Assembly: GCF_001625305.1 (NCBI RefSeq)
Contig: NW_017803877.1
Location: 124,001-188,000, forward strand
From: Branchiostoma belcheri
Taxonomy: Eukaryota; Chordata; Leptocardii; Amphioxiformes; Branchiostomatidae
Length of the DNA stretch: 64,000 bases
Direction of reading: 5' to 3'
Every line of letters begins with the position of its first letter. The stretch's first letter is position 1. Below the pieces are notes generated by a model. It made no database searches, was not told the DNA's origin, and saw only the letters and a program-made list of their open reading frames with translations. Shown here in pieces: positions 1-13,181 of this stretch. A program made the translations under genes and the position numbers.

Positions 1-908
1 CCTTATATAAGATTTATTGTTGTTCCAGACCACAACATTGGAACGATCCCGGGTCCGACCGTGAACTTGCGGCTTCTACATACGCGTTGTTTAATGTTGG
101 CGACCTGGAGAGGCCGGGAATGCCTCCCAGCATCAGAAACCCAGACAGAAGTATGTGTGACTCAGCTAGAGCGCCGGATAGCGTAAGGACGGAAGCTTTG
201 TGAGCACAATAACAGAGTTGGGCGAATATTTTTACTCCATCAACTACAATCAAAATCGCCTTTTATCCCGTAAACATCCTACATTTCGTCACCAGGGGGC
301 TTGAATATATACACAGTTGTTCTACACACAGTTTGAGGTGATAAACATCAGGGAAACATGCTAAGGAGCGGTCTGTTTCCCATCTCTAGCAGCGCGGGCC
401 GGGCTGACGGCGACATTCAACAGGCCGCCCTCCCTGGCGAAGTTTCAATCAAACTGCACGGCAACTTCCCGACGCAGGACTCAAGTCTGGAATTCGCCCC
501 CGTACAACAAAACTACTCACGGAACCTACCTCAAAATCTCGGTGCACAATCCGCGACTGTTCCTCTCACGCTGTGATTTTGTTCCCGCTAAGGCAAGGCT
601 CTGAATACAGGCTTTTTTCGGACCAAATTTGACACCAATAGGAGTTGCCTCAGGCCAAAGCCGCCATGTTGGGTCAGATTACCGTTCGGGTCACGTGAGT
701 CAGTCAACTTCCGGTCGCACCCAAACCACCGTTGGGACTTTGGAAAGTCGATAACACCGGGAAATTGATTTGTTTACTTTTAGTCATTGTCTCTTTGTAT
801 TGATTTTAGCAGGAGAAATCCTCGTGGTTGTGAATAAATCTATCTCCACATACAAATGAACAAAAGACAATTCAGGTGCCAGGCTTTTTAATAGAGCACG
901 TTGGAGAG

Positions 909-1045
909 AAGCGGATGGAAAGAGTAGAAATTGGTGAGTCATTGGTCAGATAGACTCCTTGGATAGACAGAATGAAACAGGGAGTTGGTCCTGGTATCAT
1001 ATCAGTCTATCTGGCCTATTTCTACTCTTTCTAGTCGCTTTTACC
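909..1045. repeat. family A inverted-repeat element (MITE-like), degraded copy
   Basis: The left end reads GGAAAGAGTAGAAATTGG and the right end contains its approximate reverse complement (CCTATTTCTACTCTTTC). The same termini are found at 21831-22003, 27533-27612 and 62018-62190, so this is a dispersed non-autonomous family. This copy is the most diverged. Confidence 0.6.
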
Positions 1046-1300
1046 CGTTTCTTTCACAATCCAAGCAAGCAAGATACTTGTACACACTAACACTTTACTC
1101 ATCATATAAACTCAACTGAACCGAGTTTCACTGTCACAATGAGGAAATCATCATCATAAGAAAAGGGTTTTGCACAGATTATGGGAATGAGCAATGTGGG
1201 GAATAAGTTTATATGGTTTCACCAATGAGTTAATTTTTTTTAAACCTCGGATTGGTTTCACTTTTCCTTTTCCGAAAACCCTCTAAAGAAAAAGTTAGTG

Positions 1301-1400
1301 TCTCTCTGTCTGTCTGTCTGTCTCACTCTCTGTCTCTCTCTCTCCCCCTCTCTCTCTCTCTCTCTGTCTCTTGCTCTTTCTATCCCTCTGTCTCTCACTT
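1301..1400. repeat. pyrimidine simple repeat, (CT)n/(CTGT)n
   Basis: Low-complexity run of TCTG and TC units. It generates Ser/Leu-rich open frames that are not genes. Confidence 0.9.
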
Positions 1401-1770
1401 ATGTACACTTTTTCCCTTTGTTTCTATCATCATCTCAAACTGATTTTCAGTTCTTCTTTTCTGGTTTCCTTTCTCTTTCCTTTTTTATAGCGTGAACTAT
1501 GATATGAACTGAACTGAACTGAACTTTTATATGATCCTTTATAGCAATTATACTAGTAGGAGCATAAAGGGGTGTTGTGTGAAAAGGTTTCTATTTTTCC
1601 TTTCACGGTTTATAACGTTACATTATATTTGTGCATTTTCCTCCCCTTTACTATTATCTTTTCTTATCATTTTATCAAATGCTTCCTCTCCTTTTCCTCT
1701 ACTAGCGAGTGGCGCAACCGCGCCCCGATGTGCCACGCCCTCCTCATGACCTTTGACACGACAGAAGAAA

Positions 1771-4700
1771 ATGGCGCCACTCCTTGGTGACAGCATGTTG
1801 GAAACTGTCGGGATTGTCGCCCTTTCGTACATCGGCTTCAAACTCCTGTGGTCCCTACTGAAGGGCATCAGGCTGTACATGCTGTCAGGACCACTGGGGC
1901 TTTCTGTCAACATCAAAAACCTGGGAAACTGGGCAGGTACGGACAGAGAGAGTGTGTGTGATGGGGAGGGGGGCAAAGCTTTGTTGGAGTTGGATTTGAT
2001 CTTTGTACCCTAAGCTCTGGGCAGCGCGCCAGTTTTGTTCCCATGGTAATGAATAACAGGAACGTATGTGTTAGGCAACGTGGGCCGTACGGAAAAAATT
2101 CATTAAGCAATTCATTGAATACGATTAAGGATTAAGCATAACATAAGCACTGGTGGTGAAAAAAACTTGCAATGCAAATTTTGTGATTTGGTGATGTACA
2201 AAATTTATCACATAAAACAAAATTAAGTAATAGACAACCACCAAGGTGCATTGGTACATTATGTGGGAGATACTGGTATGCACTGACTCTTATGTTTTCA
2301 ATGAAGTTACATGTACCTGGTACATGCTTGTTTGGTGCAATCTGTCAAAAGTCTAAATTAACTCACACCTGAATTCTCTTTCTTGCTTTCTAGTTGTGAC
2401 AGGCTCCACTGATGGCATTGGCAAGGCTTATGCAGAAGAGGTAGAAAATGCTTTCTTTTGGGGAAAAACATTTAACATTTAACTTTGAATCCTTTTAGTA
2501 GTCTATACTTTTTAGAGGTCTACAGAGTATGCATAAGTAAAGGTCTATGTATAAGTCTATATGTAATGTGCATGATTCAAAATATATACATATAGTTTAC
2601 TAACTCATCAGTAATACATGCAGAATGATGTATCAGTGATGTCAAAACTTCTTTGTTTTGATACTGCAACTTTTTATCCAACTTTTTTATTGCATTTTTT
2701 CTCAGCTGGCAGCTCGTGGATTAAATCTTGTCCTGATCAGCCGATCAGAAGACAAACTGAAGGCTGTAGCTGCAGAGATAGGTGAGAGGGCAGTAGTCAT
2801 GTTCTCATCATTTTAAGGCTCTTACAGGCAATCCTTTACACGGCCAGTACTTAGTGCCATCAAGGTGCCATCGTACATGTAATACAGAATTCAAATTTGT
2901 GACGGGAAATGATGACAGTTCATCTGAGTTGATGAAATACTAGTATATTATGAGAAACTTCTTCTCCAACTCCAAAAGCTTTGAAAACAGTACTGTGATT
3001 TGGTAAAAAATTTTGGTAATTATTTGAGTTGTAGAACAGTTTCTCATAAGGTAAATGGTATCTGGATTTGAAATGATATAACCAAACACATTACCAACAA
3101 GCTTTTAGACAGTTCTCTGTCCCTTCTCAAGTTAAAATGACCCAAAGTCATGTTGAACTGTGCTGTCAGCAACAGGAACATTACTACAGAACTTATGTTT
3201 GTATGTATCCTATACAGAAGACAAAGCTGGTGTCCAGACTAAGATAGTGGTTGCAGACTTCTCATCAGCAGACATCTATGATAACATCAGTCTACAGTTG
3301 GAGGGACTGGACATTGCCTGTCTGGGTAAGTAACACTCCTCATGCACTACAATACAAGTACAACACAATTTACATTGCAGGCAAAAGCCTGACGTACAAA
3401 AACTTGTATATGCATGCAAGCTTACGTAAACTCTATATGTCAGTTTTTTCCTGCATGTAAATTGGCCTGCTTTGATGTACATGTACTTCAAGAATGTACA
3501 TTCAGATCATATGTTACTTCAAGGGCTGGTATACAATGTGAACATTCTTTATGTACTCAGTTTTTGTATGCTCACATGCATGCAGTTTTTATACTTCAGG
3601 TTTTTGCTTGTAAATCAGGCATACATATAGTTGTTACCACCTTCTGCTGAATCACTTACTGTTTGAATTATCTTGTACACACACATGTACCATCTTGTTG
3701 ATAAGAGGACCTCTATAACTCCAAAAGCACAGGTTGAAAGAAACCAAACATTATAACATGTTGTAGGCATTAGAAGTTTTATCTTAAAACAACAACAGGA
3801 ACAAACAGCTCTTGTGTAACTTCTTACATGTAATTTAGTCAAGCACATGTTGTACTTTTGGAAACAGTTTGGAGTGATAAACTTCAAAGGTGTCCAAATC
3901 TAACAGAATTCTTTCTGCCTTGACCAGTGAACAATGTTGGGGTAGGATACAAGTTTCCTGACTTCTATGGGAACACTGGTGCAGAAGTAAGTACACGTAC
4001 AGACACTTTTTTCAGCATAAGGCCACACTGACTTAATTCTATGGATGACATCCTCTGAAGACCCCCAAACAAGTGTGTGCGAACGAATAAAAAAACAAAA
4101 AAAATGCTGCTTAACCACAGGAATATGAAGCTAATATTGTACAATGTACTAAGTGCCTTTTACGACCAGCCGGCACATGCTGTTTGATTTTAAAACTAGT
4201 CAGAACTGATATATTGTTGAAATACAGGTAGGTCTGTTCAATTGTATACTTTTTTTCTTGCAGATTGATGAAATGATGCTCAATGTCAACGCTCTGTCTG
4301 TTGTCAAGGTACGTGTCTCAGTATCAGTATGGTAGTCTTATCTTAATACATGTTATTTCTTCTCTTGGCCTCATAGTAATCTTCACACCATGCAAAAAAT
4401 CTCCTCTAAAATAGTTCCATTAAAATGGAACAAAGTGGACAAACAACATCTAGATTTTGATGTTTTAGCTAAAAAAGGTTCATTTTCTTTCCTATTTTTG
4501 ATTTTCAGATGACAAGGATTGTGCTGTCTAGCATGGAAGAGAGGTAAATTTTGTTGTACCGTTTTCGGACATACATATACATGTAGGTACAACTCCATTA
4601 GTACACACAGCCTGTACCCGGCACAGGCATTGAATTCAGTACACATCAAATGATAAGCTATTACATCCTGTCTATACATGTTCTTGTAACAGAAACAGGT

Positions 4701-6247
4701 ACATTATGAATGGATAAACCTTAGACCTTCCCACAACTTTGTTGCACATGTCGACTTGGCAGCTCCAAAGGTTGCGATGATGCACAACATTTTATGTAAG
4801 AAAACTACTATTGTACATTCCAGGAAGAAGGGTGTGATTTTGAACATCTCCTCTGCTTCAGGAGTTAGCCCTACCCCACTGCTGTCTCTTTATTCTGCAA
4901 GCAAGGTACAATTTCTTTATCTGTATGTTTTGAAAACAAAAATGTGAATCTTATAAAAAGGAACATCTCAAAACATGCATTTTGAACCTTCTTTAAAAAC
5001 ATGTGCTAGTTTCTCTTAAAAATTATGTTCAAGTTAAATGTCTTTGTCTAACCAGGTTACCAGTAAGATTTTGTTTCACATTCAACAACACAGCCACTAT
5101 TGTTAAAATGGCATCAGTTGAATGTTTGAGTTATGCAGTTGTAAATACATTTTGCATTTTTTTCCAGGCCTTTGTGGACTACTTCTCTCGCTGCCTGGCA
5201 CATGAATACAGGAGCAAGGGTATCATCATACAGGTGAACTTTTACAAACATTTCCCACCAACCCCAATATTAAGTTCAATGTTAGTTCAAGATTTCAAGA
5301 GATCCATCTTCTGTGCACAACATGACATACGTGAAACAAAATTGAGATGACAGAAAAAATTTCATGCTCACTAGCACATCTCTTAATTAGCAATTCTTGC
5401 ATCATTACACCATCCTGATGAAATGTTGCCCCATCTCCCAGAGTGTGACTCCCCACTTTGTGGCCACCAAGCTGAGCGGGATCCGTAAGGCCAACGCCTT
5501 GATGCCGACTCCGACGTCCTACGTACGCAGCGCCCTAAACACCGTCGGACTGGCAGATCACACGTTCGGATACTACCTACATGCCCTGGAGGTGAGGAGA
5601 ACCTTCTGCTCATATCGATAAGTCCTAGGGAAAAAATGCTGTGTTTCCTGTTTCCCGACCAACCCTAGAAAAATCGGCCAACCCCAGCCTTTTTTGTGTA
5701 GCCCCAGCAAGGGACATAAATTTTTCAAGCTACAATGTAATAGACTATTTCTAGCTCCAGGACACCTGAGTGATGAAACATTGTACAATCGGTTTTCCAA
5801 CATTGACATTCATGTAAGTTTATGTATGTTCATTCTCATGTAAGTTTTACTCAGTGTTTAACTGTACTGTAAAGTTGGATCACTAGAGATCGCCAAAGGC
5901 CCTACTTCTTTCAGGACTGAAACAGGAAACACCTTTTTTTCCTAGGCCTTATGCCAGCCAAATAAATACTGCCCTGCCTGGCCTTGCCAATTCGATACTT
6001 GTACTGTCTTGCAGCCACTGATCTGCTTGGTGTACTTGGCTACAGAGGAAAGCTATAGCAAAACGCACCATGCTTCATATCAATCAAGCATGAATTCAAC
6101 CTGCTCCTAACCTCATGTCTGTATACAACACAGGGTTGGCTGTTGGATCTGCTTCCTCAACGTCTGGCTATGAGCCTTGCCATGTCACTCCTCAACAATG
6201 TTCGCAAGGCTGCCATCAAGAAGCTTCAACGCAAGAAGGAAAAGTGA
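1771..6247 (+). CDS. HSD17B12: very-long-chain 3-oxoacyl-CoA reductase / 17-beta-hydroxysteroid dehydrogenase 12
   Basis: Short-chain dehydrogenase that carries out the NADPH-dependent 3-ketoacyl-CoA reduction of fatty acid elongation in the ER; vertebrate family members also act on estrone. Eleven exons with GT-AG introns and matching phases: 1771-1936, 2394-2440, 2706-2781, 3218-3325, 3928-3986, 4264-4308, 4509-4543, 4824-4905, 5168-5233, 5442-5591, 6134-6247, giving 315 residues (human protein 312). Visible are an N-terminal hydrophobic segment, the Rossmann motif TGSTDGIG (58-65), NNVG (134-137), catalytic Ser189 and YSASK (Tyr202, Lys206), and a C-terminal KKEK that fits dilysine ER retrieval. 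The exon 10 sequence (FVATKLSGIRK) is typical of HSD17B12 rather than other SDRs. The start is the first ATG of a hydrophobic N-terminus. A poly(A) signal lies at 6914. The gene converges on RPS11. Confidence 0.95.
4015..4065. repeat. family E repeat end fragment
   Basis: AAGGCCACACTGACTTAATT followed by a block resembling GGATGACATCC matches the terminus of the family E elements at 43129 and 46390. It sits in HSD17B12 intron 5. Confidence 0.45.
5623..5950. repeat. family B inverted-repeat element in HSD17B12 intron 10
   Basis: Termini are CCTAGGGAAAAAATGCTG on the left and TTTTTTTCCTAGGCCTT on the right, with inner inverted blocks (TTTCCTGTTTC / GAAACAGGAAAC). Related copies lie at 7220-7314, 11812-11994 and 38365-38636. 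No coding capacity is seen, so it is interpreted as a non-autonomous DNA element. Confidence 0.65.
5965..6045. repeat. family C repeat fragment
   Basis: The blocks CTGCCTGGCC..TTGCCAATTCGATACT and GATCTGCTTGG match the right half of the family C elements at 13000-13181 and 19266-19456. Confidence 0.5.
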
Positions 6248-6913
6248 AGATGCTATACCCATGCACTTGTCTGAATGGCCCTTATTGATAATGGCATGAT
6301 GATGATATGCCAATAGGTAGTACATCTATGCATTTGACATTAAGTGGAAACCACCAAAGAATTTTTTTTAATGCAGATTTGTTTTTGTACCTTTTGAAGT
6401 CACTAATCACTGTAACATGATATGTTGACATGTACACATGTACCCCCCTGGTAAATTAGTGGTTAATGTTGCACAGACGAAACATGGGGGAGGTGAAATA
6501 TTGCAATTTTTGTACATGACAACATTCCTACATTTACTTCCAGGCAAATTTCAGTAGACACAAGTTTCTTGTGTACAATACAATGTACTCTTTTACATGT
6601 AGAGTTTATGTGCCTAAGCACTGTGTCCAACACATTTGCAATCAATGATGTTTTGTTGTTTAGCTTATAGCATACGTCAGTATATGGAGATTTACTGGGT
6701 AACAATTATAGGCATGCTAATGCAATATTAGCTAGTTACAAAATTTTTTTTAATCAATGGGGTAACCTCAATGCCTTTGTTAAAAGTTAGTCATCACCAG
6801 GTACATAATGACATACTCTTCCATCTTCCTGTAAAGTGTCAGTAAGTACCATAACCTCTTCTTAGGCCTTGCAAACTAGTCTCACCACACAGACAAGCAA
6901 ATAAGTGTCAAAC

Positions 6914-6919
6914 AATAAA
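6914..6919 (+). terminator. HSD17B12: poly(A) signal of HSD17B12
   Basis: AATAAA about 670 nt after the stop codon. It lies only 57 bases before the RPS11 stop codon on the other strand, so the two transcripts end very close together or overlap. Confidence 0.6.
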
Positions 6920-6952
6920 GACAAAGGCAATGGAATTGTGAGGTTCTTTTTT

Positions 6953-6958
6953 TATATT
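6953..6958 (-). terminator. RPS11: possible poly(A) signal of RPS11 (AATATA variant)
   Basis: No canonical AATAAA lies between the RPS11 stop (6976-6978) and the HSD17B12 3' end. AATATA on the minus strand is the nearest accepted variant and would give a very short 3' UTR, as is usual for ribosomal protein mRNAs. Confidence 0.35.
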
Positions 6959-6975
6959 TGTGACATAATTTTCAT

Positions 6976-9723
6976 CTAGAACTTGGCGAAACTTTTCTGG
7001 CTGCCCTGTCGCTTGGTGACCTTCAGGACGTTGAACCGCACGGTCTTGCTGAGTGGCCGACACTCTCCGACAGTCACCACGTCACCTAGCGCCACATCCC
7101 TGGGAACAACACAAACTAGCATCAACAACTACTCACATCACAATGGCTACAAATATGAACAATGAAACATATGTATCTATAATCATCAACATTGTCACAC
7201 ACAGTTTTGTACTTTGTTTAGGCCTAGGAAAAAAAATGTTGTGTTTCCTGTTTCAGTCTTCTAGGGTCGGTCGGGAAACAGTAACGAGTAAGCACAACAT
7301 TTTTTTCCTAGGCTTTAGAAACTTCAACAAGGAGATACAGTCAAACTTGTCTAGGAATAAGACAGCCACCCTCTTTCACCGACACACTTGAAATGATACA
7401 GTTGTCATAGGCAGTCTGAATTTGGGCCATGTGAAAAGTGGCCGTTATGGCCAGATAACTGACTTATAGACATGGTCATTTTGGGCAAGTTTGACTGTAG
7501 ATTTTTTTACAGTAGAAGGCTTTATCACAGACCTCCTGACAGCAGCATATTCTGCCAAAAATGAAGTCACCTAGAAATTTTAGAAAATCATCACTATACA
7601 TTTGTTTTCTTGCTGTCTGATCATTAGAATAAAAATAAGATACTTCCACTCTTCAAACTAACATTCAGTACAAAGATCTACCTTCATGGTGTTGTTCCTA
7701 GATTTTTGCTGGTGCAAGTTTTTTTTTTTCTCTAGTCAAAAGGACAGTCTGGAGTCCTACATCACTTCACCCCCATGGAAGTGTAATACTACTCTTGGCT
7801 TGCTCTCTGGTTGTGGCAATGTTCAGTTTGGCACTGATTTTGAAAAATGAAACTATGAATTGAATGACCCACCTGAAGGCAGGGGAGAGATGCACAGAGA
7901 TGTTCTTGTGGCGCTTCTCAAAACGGTTGTACTTCTTGACGTAGTGGAGGAAGTCCCTGCGGATGACACAGGTGCGCTGCATCTTCAGCTTCACCACGAT
8001 GCCCCTCAGGATACGCCCACGGATCGACACGTTGCCGGTGAACGGACACTTCTTGTCAATGTACGTCCCATCGATAGCCTGAAGAACAAAAAAAAAGTCA
8101 TACTCAGGTTACGTCAGTGAAGGTTAGACATCCAGGTAATAAGATACGCCAAAAAACAGTTAATCAAGCAACTGGATATGATTTGGGAAACGGTCAGACG
8201 TTTCAGATCGCATCCACTACTTTTCGTGACACTAATAGACTGCAGGAGAATTGCAAGTTTATAAGCACAAACTATTAATTGATAAATAGGTGAAAACAAA
8301 TTTTTGGGGAAGTCCAAAAGGAAACAAAAGTTAGACAAGACAAGGATGATGCAATCTAGGGAGGTCTAGAGGCAGAGGCATGCATACTCAGGTTAGGTAA
8401 CAAAAGTACAGGATTTATGTTAGACAGTGGGAGACTTTTGATCTCCAGAACCAAGATGCAATGCCATGACCTGACTGCAGCAATGAGTGACAAAAGGTAC
8501 TGGCAAAGCAGATGAGACGATCAAAATGACGGGATATGCAGTTTTATTTCCACATTTCCATGCTAGCCTCAATACCGGTAGCCTCTGTCTTCCACTTTTC
8601 CCCAACATCATCCTTCCGAACTCTTGGTCCATCAGTCACTTACTGACTTACTAACACCATATTGACTTACTAGTAGTATGGCATTGGGTAGTCAAAGATG
8701 GAAAAGAGAAGGATTTGAAGAGGCTGATGCTGGATGCAATTACAGTCCCTGACCCTCAAGACATAAGAGGATGGGACAACATGAAGTTGTGAAGTTCAAG
8801 TGTGGTCTAACAGACATCGAAACTTATGATGGGAAGTTCAGTTCAGTTCAGATGAGAAGAACAGAGACAATATAAGTGTCACTCAATACATACATACATT
8901 CAATCTGCACATGGCAAAAACCCTCTCACCTCTCTGGGAGTTTTGAAGCCCAGACCGACATTTCTGACATAGCGCATGTCCTTCTTCTTAATCTTGCTGC
9001 CCAGAACCCTCTTCTTGTTCAAGAAGATGGTGGGCTGCTTCTGGAAAGCCCTCTCGGTCTTTAAGGAGAAACACAATGAATCATGTTAAGAATAGAGTTG
9101 AGTGTAATAGTGCATACTACATGTATAAATGATGATGGCTGACAGATGTCTAGCTCAGAGTTTCTTATTTCTTAAAGCATCTCTTGTTCTTTTCTGGATA
9201 AGGAGAAACACCCCTTAGGTTGTTGGGGTCAAGCCCACTGGAAACAGATCTTAGATGGATTGATTTGGTCGTTCATGTCATCTGAATGTCATGTACTAGT
9301 ACTAAGTTAAGGAAAATATTAAGAAGAGTACACTAGGATTTTTTTTCTTTAGGGTGTTCAACATAAGGTTTGGTGTCTGACATAGATGATTTGGTGAACA
9401 TCAGGGACTGGGTTAAGATTTAGAGCCTCTTATAGTTTCTAAACGTCTTCCTGGTCAGTTTGCAAACTTATTTATCTATTCACTTATAATCACTGACAGA
9501 AACACAGATGTACTGTATGAGTGCCCCCCTCCCCACTTGGCCATGTGTACGAAATGAACTAACATCAACGAATAATCTGGGACCGATTTGGGGCACCTTT
9601 GTCATCCAATATTTTTATTCGTTCGTATCTTATCGACGTTCATTGCGAAAATAACAATTTCCTCCTCCATTTCGAGCCATCTGACTATAAATGCAGGGTT
9701 CTAACCTGTGCTGCCTCCGCCAT
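6976..9723 (-). CDS. RPS11: 40S ribosomal protein S11 (uS17)
   Basis: Component of the small ribosomal subunit. Four coding exons on the minus strand: 9706-9723 (MAEAAQ only), 8930-9058 ([20 protein letters not shown]...), 7873-8078 ([16 protein letters not shown]...KMQRT...[18 protein letters not shown]...) and 6976-7099 ([20 protein letters not shown]...SFAKF). The joined frame is 158 residues, the same length as human RPS11, and identity is high throughout. Junctions are GT-AG with consistent phase. Exon 1 holds only six codons and directly follows a pyrimidine-rich 5' leader. The introns (about 650-850 nt) were inspected for box C/D snoRNAs, common in this gene in vertebrates, but none could be supported by eye. 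Confidence 0.98.
7220..7314. repeat. family B short hairpin element in RPS11 intron 3
   Basis: Short copy of about 95 bp. The left end AGGCCTAGGAAAAAAAATG and right end CATTTTTTTCCTAGGCTTT are inverted repeats, so the element folds into a near-complete hairpin. Confidence 0.7.
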
Positions 9724-9730
9724 TTTCGAT

Positions 9731-9747
9731 GAGGGGAAAAGAGAAAG
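9731..9747 (-). promoter_or_regulatory. RPS11: 5'TOP leader of RPS11
   Basis: On the minus strand the 5' UTR contains CTTTCTCTTTTCCCCTC, an uninterrupted pyrimidine run starting with C, followed within a few bases by the start codon. This is the 5'-terminal oligopyrimidine element of ribosomal protein mRNAs, controlled by mTOR/LARP1 in animals. It places the transcription start near 9747. Confidence 0.75.
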
Positions 9748-11811
9748 ACTGGAGGGGATTCCGTGGGAGAAATCCAAGGGTCTCCATGAAACTCTCGCGA
9801 GAACATGCGTGATGTACCAATCTGGACAAATGTTACCATAAAAACATGATTCAAATGATCAAATTCATGCACTACATAAAATATCAGTTTTTATGCATTC
9901 ATGTATACATTTTGGAAGTTTGTGCATGAATATTGTCAGCTGTAGGCAATTTTATAGATGGTCGACATGCGGTCAAATGCTACAAAGTAGGGTAATCAGG
10001 AATGGAATATTCTAATGCTGCCTACACAAAGGGGTCAAACAAAATTATATATTAATTTAATTTTTTAAACAAAATGGTGATTGATATCGATTTTAAGGAT
10101 AGATTAGCTATGTATAACTTCAGTGTTAGTCACGTGTCGTTACTCTTTTTTCAGGTGATTACGGTGGATATTTTAGTAATAAATAAGGACCTACCCTCTC
10201 TTGAATTAGATGTAATCGTCCATCATGGCTATTTGAAAGGAGAGGGTTGGGAACATTTCATCCAGAAATGTGAGTGATCGAGAGCTATTGTCTCAGGTAA
10301 CTAGATATCCTGTTTACTTTTGCTAGCGGGATCAGACGTAGTAATTACACACTAACCTACAGCCCGCCATTTTTGTTCTGGGAGTGGATTTGAGGGCAGA
10401 TTTTTGGTGAGAATCACGATGTTATGGTGTTCATGTTTTGAATGTGTTTTGCAAAGATGGATAGGGTGGCTCAGGGAGGACGTTGAACAACTAGTTAATA
10501 ACCGTTAATATTTGTCACAATCTAAGGAAGTCCTACGTGCAACAGATGCCTGTCTAGTCAGTGACTTCAAACTTCCAGGCCACAGTTAAGTTATAAGTAG
10601 CATTATGTTATGTAGGCCAAAATAATTTATTTCGTTGAACAAATTTACAGGTCTGCCTTTATGTTCTCTATCAACTATAGGGTAACATCGTGTTTGTTAA
10701 CAGATATTTCGTAGGTTCTGCATGCATAATAATGTCAATATCGTGCATGTTGCACGAATCATGCCTTTTACACATTTCTAGGTCAGTATGCCAAAATAAC
10801 TTTATCAAGATGCCAGCCATGTTATTAGAATGGTTGCTGGTACAAATTAATGTATGTCTGTATGATACATGTATGTTTTTAGCATGCTGCAAGAATATCC
10901 TAGCCTGTCTTGTGGCTGATACAGTAAAACTAATATATTTAACAGGCATCTTACTATACATCTGCTGTTATAATTTGGGATTGTGTCCTTGGAATCACAT
11001 GAGGCTACATGTAAATTGGTGAAAGCCAACATGACCTTTTACATATAACGTTAACGTTAATGATATTGGCAGGCTACCAACATTTCCTGTGATTCATATT
11101 CACAGGGAAAGCTGGTATTTGAAGTTCAAAGTGAGGTAGCAAAAATTTAGTGTACTAATTTCATAGACAGTTCCCAAGAATTTAATACTAGTACTTGCAA
11201 GTTTCAGAATGCACATGGTAATGCAGATCTCGAAATACCACTTGATGTTACCTGCACCAGTGCAGGAAACAGGTGTAGTTACTAAGCATCCTAATACATA
11301 ATTTGTATATGTACTGCTGATATTTGCAGGAAAATTACAACCTTTCATCAAACTCTAAGTCAAACCAAGGATGTGATTTGTAGCAGAGTCAAATCAAATC
11401 AAGTCATTTACAAGACCAACAACAGAATCAGACTGATTCAGAGCGTGCAGATTCCTGGCCATCTTCCAGTAATGCATTTAAGACTATTAACCCTTGTCCT
11501 GCTGGCAATTTTTACATAATATTTTCAAATAATTTTATGTCTTAATCAGGTCACAGACCCTTGACTTTTTTTGGCCCGCGGTGGCGTAGTTACTTCCGCA
11601 TTCGTTGCGTTTCGCTGCGGTGTGATGCGTTGCACGAGCAACACCCCCAAATCGTACATATACAGGGCACTATATAGATGGTACTGTATGTGCAACCCAT
11701 ATATATATGGGCTCCGCAGGACAAGGGTTAAGGTTGTATTAAATCCAGCCTGCTTTGGTAGGGAAATATCTGTTTGTGCTCAACACTTCCAAAACAACAT
11801 TAAGTTGGAAA

Positions 11812-11994
11812 ACTGAAAAGTTTCATTACTCAGGTGTCAGATCATGGAGCTAGAAAAGGTTGATCAGCTCGAATAGTTTATGTCCCACCCTTGTGCACAG
11901 GGATCCACACAAAAAAAAAGGCTAGGGTCAGCAGTTTTTGCTAGGGTTGGTCGAGAAACAGGAAACACAACATTTTTTTCCACGGCCTTCAGGA
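11812..11994. repeat. family B element
   Basis: Shares with 38365-38636 the internal block ACTCAGGTGTCAGATCATGG and the end GAAACAGGAAACACAACATT. The left terminus is eroded. Confidence 0.55.
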
Positions 11995-12999
11995 AAAGTA
12001 TGGGTGACCCAGTGTGCTTTGCTATAAAAACACCAGCTATAGTAAAGCCACATTGCACTGTCAGCTACTTGAAAAAGCCTCATGCAGCATAAATATTTCT
12101 TCACCTCAGTTGAGGATGACTGCTTATCATTACCATTGGGCCTTACTTTACAAAACCCCTTTTTGTTTTCAGCTACAGTGAGTATAACACTATTATTAAC
12201 TGTGCAACCCTGCCAGGGAACTATGGTACATCAACTTCAAAGAGGTTGAATGGGTACATTATACAGTACCCAGTAGAAGTGACTTGACTGTGTTCATATC
12301 TGTCTATCTCATTTGCCTGGCCCTCTCCTGACATGATTGATGGCTGGCAGTCTGCCCATCCCTGACTGAACGGTGAACCCACTGTACAGATTACAAATCA
12401 TGCCAGTGATATGGAGGGTTCCCAGGGGAAGCCACTGACTGGATTAAATCATGGCCTAATTTGGCCATCATGTGTACTGTAACTGTATGGCAAGTGGTCA
12501 AAGGAGACAGACAGATTAAAATCAAGATTGAAGTTGCCCTGGACATAGTCATTGAATATTTGAGCACAGGTAAAAATTAGTTACGTAAGTGCAAAGTAGA
12601 AGAATGATTTCATTACTATGTATATGGACCGTTGGCCATGTAGAACTTGTATGGTATTGAATATCATTTCATTATGCAGAATTTGTCCTACTAATACCAT
12701 AATCTCGTCAGTAATGAGATTTTATATACCGTGTCATCCATCAATATTTCTTGTACATCCTGTCACGTTTGTAAAACCATCAGATTTTGATGATTCATTT
12801 AAAATGGTGAGGTGGAGAGCTATGGGACTGAATAAGTGACTTAGGAATGACCAGTTTTCCAGATGACAGTACTTTAAACTCCAATAAGTATGTTCATAAG
12901 ATATGGAATCTTTTTGCATGGTGAAGATCAAAGTATCACAAAGTTTAACAATTAAATGTTTTTTAAAGTCAGTAGCAAGACATTTAAGGCCCACACTGT

Positions 13000-13181
13000 C
13001 TGCCATTACTCTCCAAGCAGAGGTTGTGGGGAATGATCGTTACCTTTTTATATATGGCCGTTTTTTTTGTCCTGATCCCCGTCGGTGGCCGCGGACCTTC
13101 TCTGGCTAGAGGATACTGCCTGGCCAATTTGATACTGTCTTTTTGCCACCGAGAGGGATCTGCTTGGAGATTATCTGCCAT
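13000..13181. repeat. family C inverted-repeat element
   Basis: The left end TGCCATTACTCTCCAAGCAG is the inverted match of the right end CTGCTTGGAGATTATCTGCC. Its interior (GTTACCTTTTTATAT..GGCC; CTGCCTGGCCAATTT) is shared with 19266-19456. Confidence 0.65.

Larger units (their letters stand above)
1..1770. other. upstream non-coding DNA of HSD17B12
   Basis: No convincing coding exon is seen. The short open frames have no splice-site support. The stretch holds one degraded inverted-repeat element (about 909-1045), a CT/CTGT-rich simple repeat (1301-1400) and, just before 1771, sequence that should include the HSD17B12 5' UTR. No clear TATA box was identified. Confidence 0.5.

Noticed and set aside
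1252..1495. Ser/Leu-rich open frames
   Set aside because: Simple CT repeat translated in two frames.
7100..9705. Box C/D snoRNA in RPS11 introns
   Set aside because: A C-box-like GTGATGA exists on the minus strand at 7587-7593, but no properly spaced D box or terminal stem was found.
10074..10277. 67-codon frame with an internal acceptor-like site
   Set aside because: No recognisable product, no donor of matching phase found, and it overlaps the expected RIC3 leader region.
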